Shown piece after piece: positions 1 to 6,137 of a stretch of DNA of 13,921 nt. How positions within the stretch are numbered: position 1 is the stretch's first letter; each line of letters starts with the position of its first letter. Below the pieces are notes generated by a model. The model ran no database searches and was not told where the DNA came from. It was given only the letters and a program-made list of their open reading frames with translations. The position numbers and the translations under genes are program-made. The DNA comes from Granulicella sp. Its GTDB lineage: Bacteria > Acidobacteriota > Terriglobia > Terriglobales > Acidobacteriaceae. The stretch is taken from NCBI GenBank assembly GCA_003133205.1, contig PKWK01000111.1, positions 223 through 14,143 of the forward strand, read 5' to 3'.

Positions 1-427
1 TCGATGCGCAACCACACCTGGTCCCAACTGGAGTGGTCGGCGTAGCCCACGCGGAAGACGGGGAATTCAGTCTGGTCGACGGGATCGCGCGAACGCCAGT
101 AGAGGGAGAGGGTTCCTCGCTGGGCGTAGATGTTGCCCGGCGCCCAGTAGGACAGCAGTTGATTGTTGCCGCATTGGATGTACGAACCCTTGGTCCGCCG
201 GGAAGGATTTGAACGTCGGACTGGAAGTTTGGCGCGACATTGCCGCTGGCGGCATAGTCGGCGTTGAATCCGTGGTCGCCGGAGAGATAGAACAGCAGCC
301 CTGGTTCTCCGGCTTGGGGAACGGCTGGGACGACCTTAGGAAGACCGGCCTGCTGAGCGTTCGCAGGTGTGGCCATCGTCGCGCACATCAGCACGCAAAT
401 GAAGAGCGATGAGCGTAGACGATTCAT
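1..427 (-). pseudogene. Secreted LamG-like protein, N-terminal part, frameshifted, runs off the left edge
   Basis: The gene starts at the ATG at 427-425, with GAGG about 10 nt upstream. It opens with a typical Sec signal peptide (MNRLRSSLFICVLM, cleavage likely after ANA). The mature start (GLLFYLSGDHGFNADYA) continues in one frame to about position 192. After that the plausible protein continues in another frame (GSYIQCGNNQLLSYWAPG, then YAQRGTLSLYWRSRDP and FRVGYADHSSWDQVWLRI). One base is missing around 187-191: restoring it would give Pro-Lys-Gly-Ser across the junction. The second part resembles laminin-G/concanavalin-like jelly-roll domains found in large secreted Acidobacteria proteins, so a carbohydrate-binding or cell-surface role is likely. 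The catalytic part, if there is one, lies beyond the window. The gene is the last visible member of the leftward cluster, 124 bp after the GH28. The frameshift may be real or an assembly error. Confidence 0.6.
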
Positions 428-473
428 TCCGGGTACCTCAATCCATTTTCATTTCATGCCGCGAACTCCAAGT

Positions 474-490
474 ATGCCCACGTTGGGCAT
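474..490 (-). other. Intergenic hairpin between the leftward GH28 and LamG genes
   Basis: ATGCCCA and TGGGCAT form a perfect 7-bp inverted repeat around a 3-nt centre (cgt). It sits in the 124-bp gap after the GH28 stop, about 47 nt before the LamG-protein start codon. No T-run follows on the minus strand, so it is not a classical intrinsic terminator. It could be an RNA-stabilising or processing stem, or a protein-binding palindrome. No function is proven. Confidence 0.35.
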
Positions 491-551
491 GGCCCAGCCA
501 GGGTCTATAGGAGCTGGCAATTAGTGTTCAGTAATTCAGTTCGAGTTGAGA

Positions 552-1976
552 TTAGTGAAGTTGGTATGGCGTCGCGGGTGGAAGGATCGGATCGGGAGTC
601 TTGGCGGCTTCCAGTTTTGTAGCCCCGGTGAGACCTGTGCCGGTGACGTTGTATGTGCTGAGCAGCGGCCCGTCGAACCCTGTGACCTTGATGCCGGAGA
701 GGTGAGCGTTCTTGATGTTCGCGAGCGAGATGCCTTTCTTGCATGTGCCGGTCACGTTTTCGAGTACGAATCCGTTCAGCGGTTTATCGGGGTGGATGTC
801 GCTTCCATGGACCAGTTCGGGCATGTCCGTCACTTTGATGTTTCTGAACTCAAAGTTGCGGATCGTCGGAATTCCTTCCAGGCCAGGGACGAGGTTCGGG
901 GTATCTGCGATGCCGCTATTGAGGATGTTGAAGCGTAGGAATCCGTTTTTTGCGCCGGAGACCTCGAGGTCGTTCATGTAGATGTCTTCGATGAATGCTC
1001 CGCGGCCGGGGCGGCTCTTGATGTAGATGGCGAAGGTTCCGGCGCCGAGACATTTGCAGTGATCGACGTGGACGTTGCGGATACCGCCGGAGGTCTCGCT
1101 GCCGATGCCGATGCAGGCCCAGACCTGATCCTTGAAGGTGCAGTTAGAGATGCGGACGTCTTCGGTCGTTCGCAGGATGGAATAGCCCTCTATGCCGCGG
1201 CCGGACTTGAGGGAGATGCAGTCGTCGGTGGTGTCGAAGTCGCAGCCGTCGATGGTGACATGCTTGCAGGAGTCGACGTCGATGCCGTCGGCGCCGCTTT
1301 TGACGACTACATTCTTGAATGTGATGTTGTCGGTGTAGGTGGGATGGATCGACCACATGCCGTAGTTCTGGGTATAACAGTTTTCTACGCGGACGTTTTT
1401 GCAGTTGATGAATTCAAGCAGGGCAGGAAGGCGAAAACCGCTTGGTCGTTCCAGACGGCCCCTTACTGCAGGACTGCCGATGATCTTGCCCGGCCCGACA
1501 ATGCCGATGTTCTCGGCGTCCGTTGCGGAGATGAAAGCGATATATCCCTTCATCCAATGGCCTTCCCAGCGGACCTGGGCGAACGGGTAGTCTGCCATGT
1601 CCGGCGAGCCGTTGAGAGTGGCTCCCTCCTCGACTCGGAGGACGACGTTGCTGCGCAGGGCTAATGCGCCGGTGAGGTAGTCGCCAGCGGGTACTACAAC
1701 TTCGCCGCCGCCGAACGCCGAGCAGCGTTCGATCGTCTGCTGAAGCGCCAGGGTGTCCTTGGTCTTGCCGTCGCCGGTTGCGCCGTAGTCCTTTACGTTG
1801 AGCGCGACTTTTGGTTTCGCTGGTGCTGCGTGTGGCGCGTGTGCTGCGGTCGGCGCTGCTTTTTTCGTATCCTGTGCGACGCCCAGGTTGCCGAAGGATG
1901 CGAGCATTGGAGCCGCTAGAGCGCCTTGTGCTGCTTTCTTCAGGAAATTTCTGCGCTCCATCAATTTGTCCGTCAT
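552..1976 (-). CDS. GH28 family glycosidase (polygalacturonase/rhamnogalacturonase-like), Tat-exported
   Basis: This 474-residue protein is a right-handed beta-helix glycosidase of family GH28, which cleaves galacturonan or rhamnogalacturonan backbones. The N-terminus carries a twin-arginine signal (MERRNFLKKAAQGALAAP), implying folded export, then an Ala/Pro-rich linker (about 38-58). The pectin-lyase fold opens with DYGATGDGKTKDT (63-75). Of the family's catalytic acids, the Asp of the NTD motif (GADGID, D230) and the DD pair (TDDCISLKSG, D251/D252) are present. The GHG motif is replaced by WAC (286-288, before IGIGSE), and RIK reads YIK (318-320). Loss of these residues, which in polygalacturonases help position the nucleophilic water and bind the +1 GalA carboxylate, points to a substrate other than plain homogalacturonan. 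Rhamnogalacturonan is a fair guess given the CE12 next door. AAAGG lies about 8 nt before ATG 1976; an internal Met6 start is possible. It follows the CE15 gene by 55 bp. Confidence 0.88.
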   Translation of the reverse strand: MTDKLMERRNFLKKAAQGALAAPMLASFGNLGVAQDTKKAAPTAAHAPHAAPAKPKVALNVKDYGATGDGKTKDTLALQQTIERCSAFGGGEVVVPAGDYLTGALALRSNVVLRVEEGATLNGSPDMADYPFAQVRWEGHWMKGYIAFISATDAENIGIVGPGKIIGSPAVRGRLERPSGFRLPALLEFINCKNVRVENCYTQNYGMWSIHPTYTDNITFKNVVVKSGADGIDVDSCKHVTIDGCDFDTTDDCISLKSGRGIEGYSILRTTEDVRISNCTFKDQVWACIGIGSETSGGIRNVHVDHCKCLGAGTFAIYIKSRPGRGAFIEDIYMNDLEVSGAKNGFLRFNILNSGIADTPNLVPGLEGIPTIRNFEFRNIKVTDMPELVHGSDIHPDKPLNGFVLENVTGTCKKGISLANIKNAHLSGIKVTGFDGPLLSTYNVTGTGLTGATKLEAAKTPDPILPPATPYQLH

Positions 1977-2031
1977 GTCGTGCCTTTCTCGAACTCTTCC
2001 GTATTCCTAAACGTGATTTCGTAGCCTCTCG

Positions 2032-3579
2032 CTATTTGGCGTTTGGACCAATTCCTGGCGGGTATTGATCGAAGGTGCGGGTGGTGGGCTTGTCCAGCAG
2101 GAATTTGTCTGCGAACGCTAGCAGCGCGTCCCAGTCTCCCTGCACCATGCCGTGTGGGCGGTCGGCGAAGCTGATGCCGATGCGGTCGGGGTCATGGAAG
2201 AAGTCGTAGGCGGGCTTGGCGGCGATGATGGAGTGATAGACGCCATTCTGGTTGACGTTCTGGTCGTGATCGCCTTCGAGTGAGATGAAGGGCCGCGGGG
2301 CACAGAGAGCGATGAACCAGTGCTCATCGAACGGCAGCTTGTCCGGCTGTCCCCAGAACTGATGCAGATGATCCGAGTACCAGTTGGGATACTTGCGCAC
2401 CATTTCGGTGAGGCCTTCTTTGCCGCCGCGGTCGGGTACGGAGCCGCTGTAGCGATACGCTGGCGTGCCGCCGCCTGAGCTTGCCACGGGAGCGACCACG
2501 GCGATGCGGTCGTCGAAGGCGCCGGCAATCAGGGCGGACTTGCCGGTGCGGGATACGCCGGTGACGATGAGCTTGGTCTTGTCGATCGACGGATCAGTCT
2601 GGAGGTAATCGACGATGCGCGAGACTCCCCAGGCCCAGGCGCGGAGGAGGCCCCAGTCGTAGCCAAGGTAAGCAGGGAAGAAGCGCGTGGTGCGGTAGGC
2701 CCAGCTTCCGTCGGCATTGCGGAGGGTGGTGTCCTCGCCGCAGTCGCCGTTGTTGAAGGTGACGAAGGCGTAGCCGTGCTGGATGGCCTGGTTGGATTCA
2801 GCGATCTGAGCGGCTGTACGCGGGCCGCCGAAGCCGACGCGACGCGGAGCGCCGGCTGCTCCTGCCGCTGCGGGGCGAGCGGGGCCACCCATGCCTGCCA
2901 CAGGTGCGCCACCGGCTCCATCTGGTACGGCAGGTCGTGGCCCGCCTGGGCCGCCGAAACCGCCGGGACCACCTGCTCCTGGAGCGGCGGGGCCGGTTAC
3001 GAGCAGCACATCCTCATTGCGTCCCTGGTTGACTCCCGACGCGAGACGCGGCAGCGCGGTTGCTCCCGGGGGCGTGCCGGAGGGCGAGATCAGCGTCGGA
3101 GCGTGATTGTTTCCGACGGGCGTGAAGATTCCGATATCGAGGCTGAGGCTCTCGTTGGGGCCGAAGGTGAGATGAACGAGGCGGTACTTCACCTTGCCGT
3201 CCATCAGCATCTCTGAGCTGATCTCTTTGCCTTTCACATTGCCCGGTGGCGGCGGCGCCTGACCAACGGCATACCACTCAAGTGTGCGCTTCATCTCTTC
3301 GCGGCGCTGCTCCCACTGCTTGGGTGTCTTTACCTTCTGCCCGTTATTGAGGGTCATTACGTCGGGCATCTCGGGGCGGGTAGGAAGCTTGTCGACGCCA
3401 GGCATGGCTGCCATCGAGGTCTTGATGACCGGGAGCGGAATCTCCTTGGGGTCCGGCCGGGGCAGGATCGCGGATGCCGGGGTGGGCTCGGCTGGTGGAG
3501 CTTGTCCGTTCAGCAGGCCGGCGACGGATGCAACTGCTGCAAAGGCCAGGATTCCAGGAAGCATACGGTTTGTTGCCAT
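2032..3579 (-). CDS. CE15-like glucuronoyl esterase family alpha/beta hydrolase with Gly/Pro-rich insert
   Basis: This 515-residue secreted protein (signal peptide about 1-26, ending LLNGQA) belongs to the alpha/beta-hydrolase esterases related to 4-O-methyl-glucuronoyl methylesterases (CE15). Supporting motifs are the nucleophile elbow GVSRTGKSA (S343), the stretch FDEHWFIALCAPRP (417-430) followed by SLEGDHD (candidate acid E435 or D437), and the catalytic His in RPHGMVQGDW (H476). These enzymes hydrolyse esters on the carboxyl group of uronic acids; in a pectin locus the target could be a methyl- or alkyl-esterified GalA/GlcA, but that is inference. Residues about 196-255 are an unusual Gly/Pro/Ala-rich low-complexity insert in the catalytic domain, just before the QHGYAFVTFNNGDCGED segment. 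The start is well fixed by AAAGGAGAT 5 nt before ATG 3579. It lies 89 bp after the CE12 gene and 55 bp before GH28, in the same direction. Older pipelines may call it acetylxylan esterase. Confidence 0.85.
   Translation of the reverse strand: MATNRMLPGILAFAAVASVAGLLNGQAPPAEPTPASAILPRPDPKEIPLPVIKTSMAAMPGVDKLPTRPEMPDVMTLNNGQKVKTPKQWEQRREEMKRTLEWYAVGQAPPPPGNVKGKEISSEMLMDGKVKYRLVHLTFGPNESLSLDIGIFTPVGNNHAPTLISPSGTPPGATALPRLASGVNQGRNEDVLLVTGPAAPGAGGPGGFGGPGGPRPAVPDGAGGAPVAGMGGPARPAAAGAAGAPRRVGFGGPRTAAQIAESNQAIQHGYAFVTFNNGDCGEDTTLRNADGSWAYRTTRFFPAYLGYDWGLLRAWAWGVSRIVDYLQTDPSIDKTKLIVTGVSRTGKSALIAGAFDDRIAVVAPVASSGGGTPAYRYSGSVPDRGGKEGLTEMVRKYPNWYSDHLHQFWGQPDKLPFDEHWFIALCAPRPFISLEGDHDQNVNQNGVYHSIIAAKPAYDFFHDPDRIGISFADRPHGMVQGDWDALLAFADKFLLDKPTTRTFDQYPPGIGPNAK
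2815..2994 (-). repeat. Gly/Pro/Ala-rich low-complexity segment inside the CE15-like gene
   Basis: About 60 codons (residues 196-255) are dominated by Gly, Pro and Ala, with short GGPGG- and GGPRP-like units, within an otherwise ordinary globular enzyme. The reading frame stays open and the fold motifs resume directly afterwards. It is probably a surface loop or flexible linker. Confidence 0.6.
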
Positions 3580-3598
3580 TTGAATCTCCTTTATGGAA

Positions 3599-3620
3599 CG
3601 GATCCGAGTCGTCGGATTCG
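3599..3620 (-). other. Hairpin in the CE12-CE15 intergenic gap
   Basis: CGGATCCGA (3599-3607) and TCGGATTCG (3612-3620) form a 9-bp stem with one G-T wobble around the loop gtcg. On the minus strand it lies 49 nt after the CE12 stop and 20 nt before the CE15 start, just ahead of the ribosome-binding site. No U-run follows, so an mRNA stability or translation-modulating element is more likely than a terminator. Confidence 0.4.
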
Positions 3621-3668
3621 TCCCATCTCAATCACAAAACTTCAGGCAGAGAGAATCTCCAAGGGTGG

Positions 3669-4496
3669 TTACGGATTGGCAGCGGCGAGATCCTTCGCCA
3701 GCGGAACATTCAGTTGCTTGATGCCGGTTACGACCGATTCTGCGTTCAGGTGAGCGCCTGCTTTTCTGCTGTGCTGGTTATCGTTGAAGAGGGGCCTGGT
3801 GGCTTCCTGGCCCAGCGCGTCGTATTTGTCGGCGGAGATGGTATTCAAGTCGATGAACAGCGCGCCACTTTGCTTCGCGGCTTCGGCGGCCCAGCCGGCA
3901 TAACCGTCGAGGCCGCGTACGATCTCGCCATCGACCCATGTATTGCGCGGCGGCGGCGAACAGATAATGACGTTCGCGCCTTTGCTTTTGACGTCGTGCA
4001 CGTACTGGCGCAGGTACCAGCCGTAGCTGTGAATGGTTTCCTTCTGGTGAATGACGGGCGAGTCGATATCCTGCGTGTCGTCGCTGTTGCCTTTGATGGT
4101 GGTGCGGTCGGGATAGTTCTGCGAATTGGCGGCGTCGTTGTGGCCGAATTGGACGATCACCCAGTCGCCGGGCTGCAGGTGGTCCATGATCTTGGCCCAG
4201 GCGCCTTCCTGGATATATCCGCGGCTGCTGCGTCCGCCGAGTCCCTCGTTGTAGACGTGGATTTTTGCGGGATCGAACATGGGAATGATCTCTGCGCCCC
4301 AACCCCAGGGGCCGACATCGCCCGGAGCGACACCGGTGTGCATGATCGAATCGCCAACCAGAAAGAGCGCTGGGTGCTGCGTGTCTGCCGCCAGGTCGAT
4401 CTGGGCGTGGGCGGCAATTGGTAACAACAAGACCAACGCGAAGAGATGAACGAGGAGGCTCGGGGTGGACGGCTTAGTCGAACAAAGAACCTTCAT
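3669..4496 (-). CDS. Rhamnogalacturonan acetylesterase (CE12, SGNH hydrolase)
   Basis: This secreted deacetylase removes acetyl groups from GalA residues of rhamnogalacturonan I, opening the backbone to glycosidases. With the start at ATG 4496 (AAGGA about 10 nt upstream) it has 275 residues. The open frame continues upstream to 4601, but that stretch overlaps the preceding esterase gene and would put the signal peptide inside the protein. The chosen start opens a clean Sec signal (MKVLCSTKPSTPSLL, cleavage after AHA). SGNH blocks are visible: GDSI (block I, nucleophile S50), NEGLGGRSSR (block II glycine, about 83-92), FGHND (block III Asn, about 117-121) and the block V dyad DNQH (D239, H242). 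The length and block spacing fit CE12. It is 44 bp after the CE1-type esterase and 89 bp before the CE15-like gene, all leftward, so co-transcription is likely. Confidence 0.87.
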   Translation of the reverse strand: MKVLCSTKPSTPSLLVHLFALVLLLPIAAHAQIDLAADTQHPALFLVGDSIMHTGVAPGDVGPWGWGAEIIPMFDPAKIHVYNEGLGGRSSRGYIQEGAWAKIMDHLQPGDWVIVQFGHNDAANSQNYPDRTTIKGNSDDTQDIDSPVIHQKETIHSYGWYLRQYVHDVKSKGANVIICSPPPRNTWVDGEIVRGLDGYAGWAAEAAKQSGALFIDLNTISADKYDALGQEATRPLFNDNQHSRKAGAHLNAESVVTGIKQLNVPLAKDLAAANP

Positions 4497-4540
4497 TTCG
4501 GGAATCCTTTTCCTGATACGGCCTTCACGATGAATAAGAC

Positions 4541-5719
4541 TCACCCCGCACGAAACAATTGGGGCGCAAACTCGCTCAGGAACTGCCGCCATACAATCCA
4601 CGTGTGGGCTCCGGGGATCTTGAAGAACGTATGTTTGATCTGGGAATCATCCAGGAACTTTGAGAAGCTGTTGCTGGCGCCAAACAGGCCGTCATCGGTG
4701 CCGCATCCGATCCACAGCAAATGTAGCTGCCTGTTAGCTCCCTTGGGATCGGCGGCGACACCGGCAAAAGTCTTCGGAAAGTCAGCTGGCGACACCGCAG
4801 CGCTGAACCCGCCAACATAGCTGAACTGGTCGATATGGTTCAAGCCGATCTGGAGCGACTCGATACCCCCCATCGAGAGGCCCGCGATGGCGCGATGGTC
4901 GCGGTCGGTATAGACGCGATAGTGCGCCTGCACGTAGGGAATCACATCCCCCAGTAAGTCCTTGCTGAAGTCCTCGGTGACCGATGAAAACCCACGAGAC
5001 TGTGTGGCCGAGGGCACGCTGGGCGGGGATGGATACCCGAACGGCATTACCGCGATAAATGGCTTCATCTTGCCGGCTGCGAGAAGGTTGTCGAGGATCA
5101 GATTCACATGCCCCAGGCGCGTCCATGCGGTTTCGTCCGCGTTTGCTCCGTGGAAGAGATACAACACCGGGTATTTGGTCTTCCCGCTGCTGTCATAGCC
5201 GGGTGGTGTGTAGATGGTGACCCGGCGAATGGAGTTGAGCGACTTCGAGTCGTACCAGTCGGTGCGAATCTCGCCGTGCGGAACCGGCTGCGCGTCATAG
5301 ATTGCGGGGTGATCGCCGGGTACCTCGAGAATGCTCTCGATGGTGCTGGCCGTGGATCCGGTCTTGACTTCGTAGTTGCCGGGATCGATCGTCTTGATGC
5401 CGTCGATGGTGAAGTTATACGCGTAGATCTCTGGAGCAAGCGGTCCTACGGTGACGCTCCACACGCCATCGGGGTCTTTCACAAACGGTTGCGTGCCACG
5501 CATGAACTCTCCGCTCAGGGTGACTGAGGTGACGTCCGGTACGCGCAGGCGGAATGTCACGTGGCGATCCGGGCTGATCTCCGGCGAACGAACCGGGCGC
5601 GCGAAGGCGCTCGGCCGCGGTCCGGCCGGCGGGGTAGCGGCACTCTGTTGCGCCCGGCAGGACCAGTTGGTCGACAGCATACAGGCGACCAGCGTGCAGC
5701 ACCCGAGAAGCAATCTCAT
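4541..5719 (-). CDS. CE1-type esterase with N-terminal E-set domain, secreted
   Basis: This 392-residue protein has an export signal (about 1-24), an N-terminal E-set/CBM48-like immunoglobulin fold (about 50-132: VTFRLRVPDVTSVTLSGEF, then DGVWSVTVGPL and YAYNFTIDG) and a C-terminal alpha/beta hydrolase of the esterase-D/feruloyl and acetyl esterase type (CE1). The hydrolase shows VLYLFHG (oxyanion region, 185-191), the nucleophile elbow GLSMGG (S282), GTDD (candidate acid D342/D343) and GAHTW (H372). Such enzymes release acetyl or feruloyl groups; in pectin, ferulate sits on arabinan or galactan side chains. The substrate cannot be read from sequence. GAGGA about 8 nt before ATG 5719 supports the start. 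A lipobox-like LVAC at 10-13 leaves open a lipoprotein instead of a free secreted form. It is the first gene of the leftward cluster, about 105 bp downstream of the palindrome at 5825-5835. Confidence 0.83.
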   Translation of the reverse strand: MRLLLGCCTLVACMLSTNWSCRAQQSAATPPAGPRPSAFARPVRSPEISPDRHVTFRLRVPDVTSVTLSGEFMRGTQPFVKDPDGVWSVTVGPLAPEIYAYNFTIDGIKTIDPGNYEVKTGSTASTIESILEVPGDHPAIYDAQPVPHGEIRTDWYDSKSLNSIRRVTIYTPPGYDSSGKTKYPVLYLFHGANADETAWTRLGHVNLILDNLLAAGKMKPFIAVMPFGYPSPPSVPSATQSRGFSSVTEDFSKDLLGDVIPYVQAHYRVYTDRDHRAIAGLSMGGIESLQIGLNHIDQFSYVGGFSAAVSPADFPKTFAGVAADPKGANRQLHLLWIGCGTDDGLFGASNSFSKFLDDSQIKHTFFKIPGAHTWIVWRQFLSEFAPQLFRAG

Positions 5720-5824
5720 AGGAACTTCCTCACGAGCAATTGGGATCGGAGCAACCTTTTAGACTTCGAGGCCACTTAAAGAATGTGGACCTGCAAACCA
5801 TCCAGAATTCCGTGGCACAAAAAG

Positions 5825-5835
5825 TGGTCATACCA
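5825..5835 (-). promoter_or_regulatory. GntR/FadR-type operator candidate (left)
   Basis: The minus strand reads TGGTATGACCA, a TGGT-N3-ACCA palindrome that matches the known core of FadR-subfamily GntR operators such as PdhR. It lies about 14 bp downstream of the -10 candidate of the leftward promoter, around +8 to +18, a usual position for repression. Binding is inferred; no regulator is encoded in the window. Confidence 0.5.
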
Positions 5836-5848
5836 TACGGTGGCGAGC

Positions 5849-5878
5849 ATACTACCGGGCTGTCAGAAGTGTTGTCAA
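5849..5878 (-). promoter_or_regulatory. Sigma70-like promoter candidate for the leftward cluster
   Basis: On the minus strand a perfect -35 TTGACA (5878-5873) is followed after 18 bp by TAGTAT (5854-5849, 4/6 to TATAAT). Transcription would start near 5842 and read into the CE1-type esterase with a leader of roughly 120 nt. This is consensus matching only. Confidence 0.45.
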
Positions 5879-5993
5879 AGCAGAATATTCTAAAGATGCC
5901 CAGGCCAATTGTGGTGGTGGAATCTCAAGAGGCTGAATTTCCGGGGCCACCGCGGACGTTTCTCGAATGGCTGTATGGGATATGGAGCGCGGC

Positions 5994-6023
5994 TTGACAA
6001 GTGATTAAGGGGCTGGATAAGAT
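5994..6023 (+). promoter_or_regulatory. Sigma70-like promoter candidate for the TonB-dependent receptor
   Basis: A perfect -35 TTGACA (5994-5999), an 18-bp spacer and TAAGAT (6018-6023, 4/6 to TATAAT) precede the receptor gene. The predicted start near 6030 gives a leader of about 108 nt that contains the right-hand palindrome and a stem-loop. Confidence 0.5.
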
Positions 6024-6083
6024 TCGCCCACTCATAGCTCGAAAGCATATTGGACCGTCAACATCGAAACTCGTAGCTCGTCG

Positions 6084-6094
6084 TGGTCTGACCA
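6084..6094 (+). promoter_or_regulatory. GntR/FadR-type operator candidate (right)
   Basis: TGGTCTGACCA on the plus strand differs at one base from the left copy TGGTATGACCA when each is read in the direction of its own genes. It lies 43 nt before the receptor ATG and about 55 nt past the predicted start site, so it would act as a downstream or roadblock operator unless another start is used. A further TGGTC half-site follows at 6099-6103. Confidence 0.5.
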
Positions 6095-6105
6095 GCCTTG
6101 GTCAG
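6088..6105 (+). promoter_or_regulatory. Stem-loop in the receptor leader
   Basis: CTGACCA (6088-6094) and TGGTCAG (6099-6105) form a perfect 7-bp stem with loop gcct, ending 32 nt before the receptor start. The left arm is shared with the 6084-6094 palindrome, so the two structures exclude each other in RNA. It is not followed by a U-run. Confidence 0.4.
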
Positions 6106-6137
6106 TCGATCATTCCCATTCAAGCAAAGGTGACGCC

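Larger units (their letters stand above)
5720..6137. promoter_or_regulatory. Divergent intergenic control region
   Basis: This 418-bp non-coding region separates the leftward esterase/GH28 cluster from the rightward receptor cluster. It holds a sigma70-like promoter candidate for each direction, two TGGT-N3-ACCA palindromes and one stem-loop in the receptor leader. An 85-codon open frame at 5740-5997 has no recognisable domain and no good ribosome-binding site, and it covers the left promoter elements, so I treat it as spurious. Confidence 0.6.

Noticed and set aside
3474..4424. 316-codon plus-strand frame opposite the CE12 and CE15 genes
   Set aside because: It lies antisense to two genes with clear catalytic motifs; GC-rich coding often leaves long open antisense frames.
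4497..4601. Upstream extension of the CE12 gene to an earlier Met
   Set aside because: It would overlap the CE1-type esterase gene and bury the signal peptide; the ATG at 4496 has its own ribosome-binding site.
5740..5997. 85-codon plus-strand open frame in the divergent control region
   Set aside because: No recognisable domain, no ribosome-binding site, and it overlaps the promoter and palindrome elements; most likely chance.
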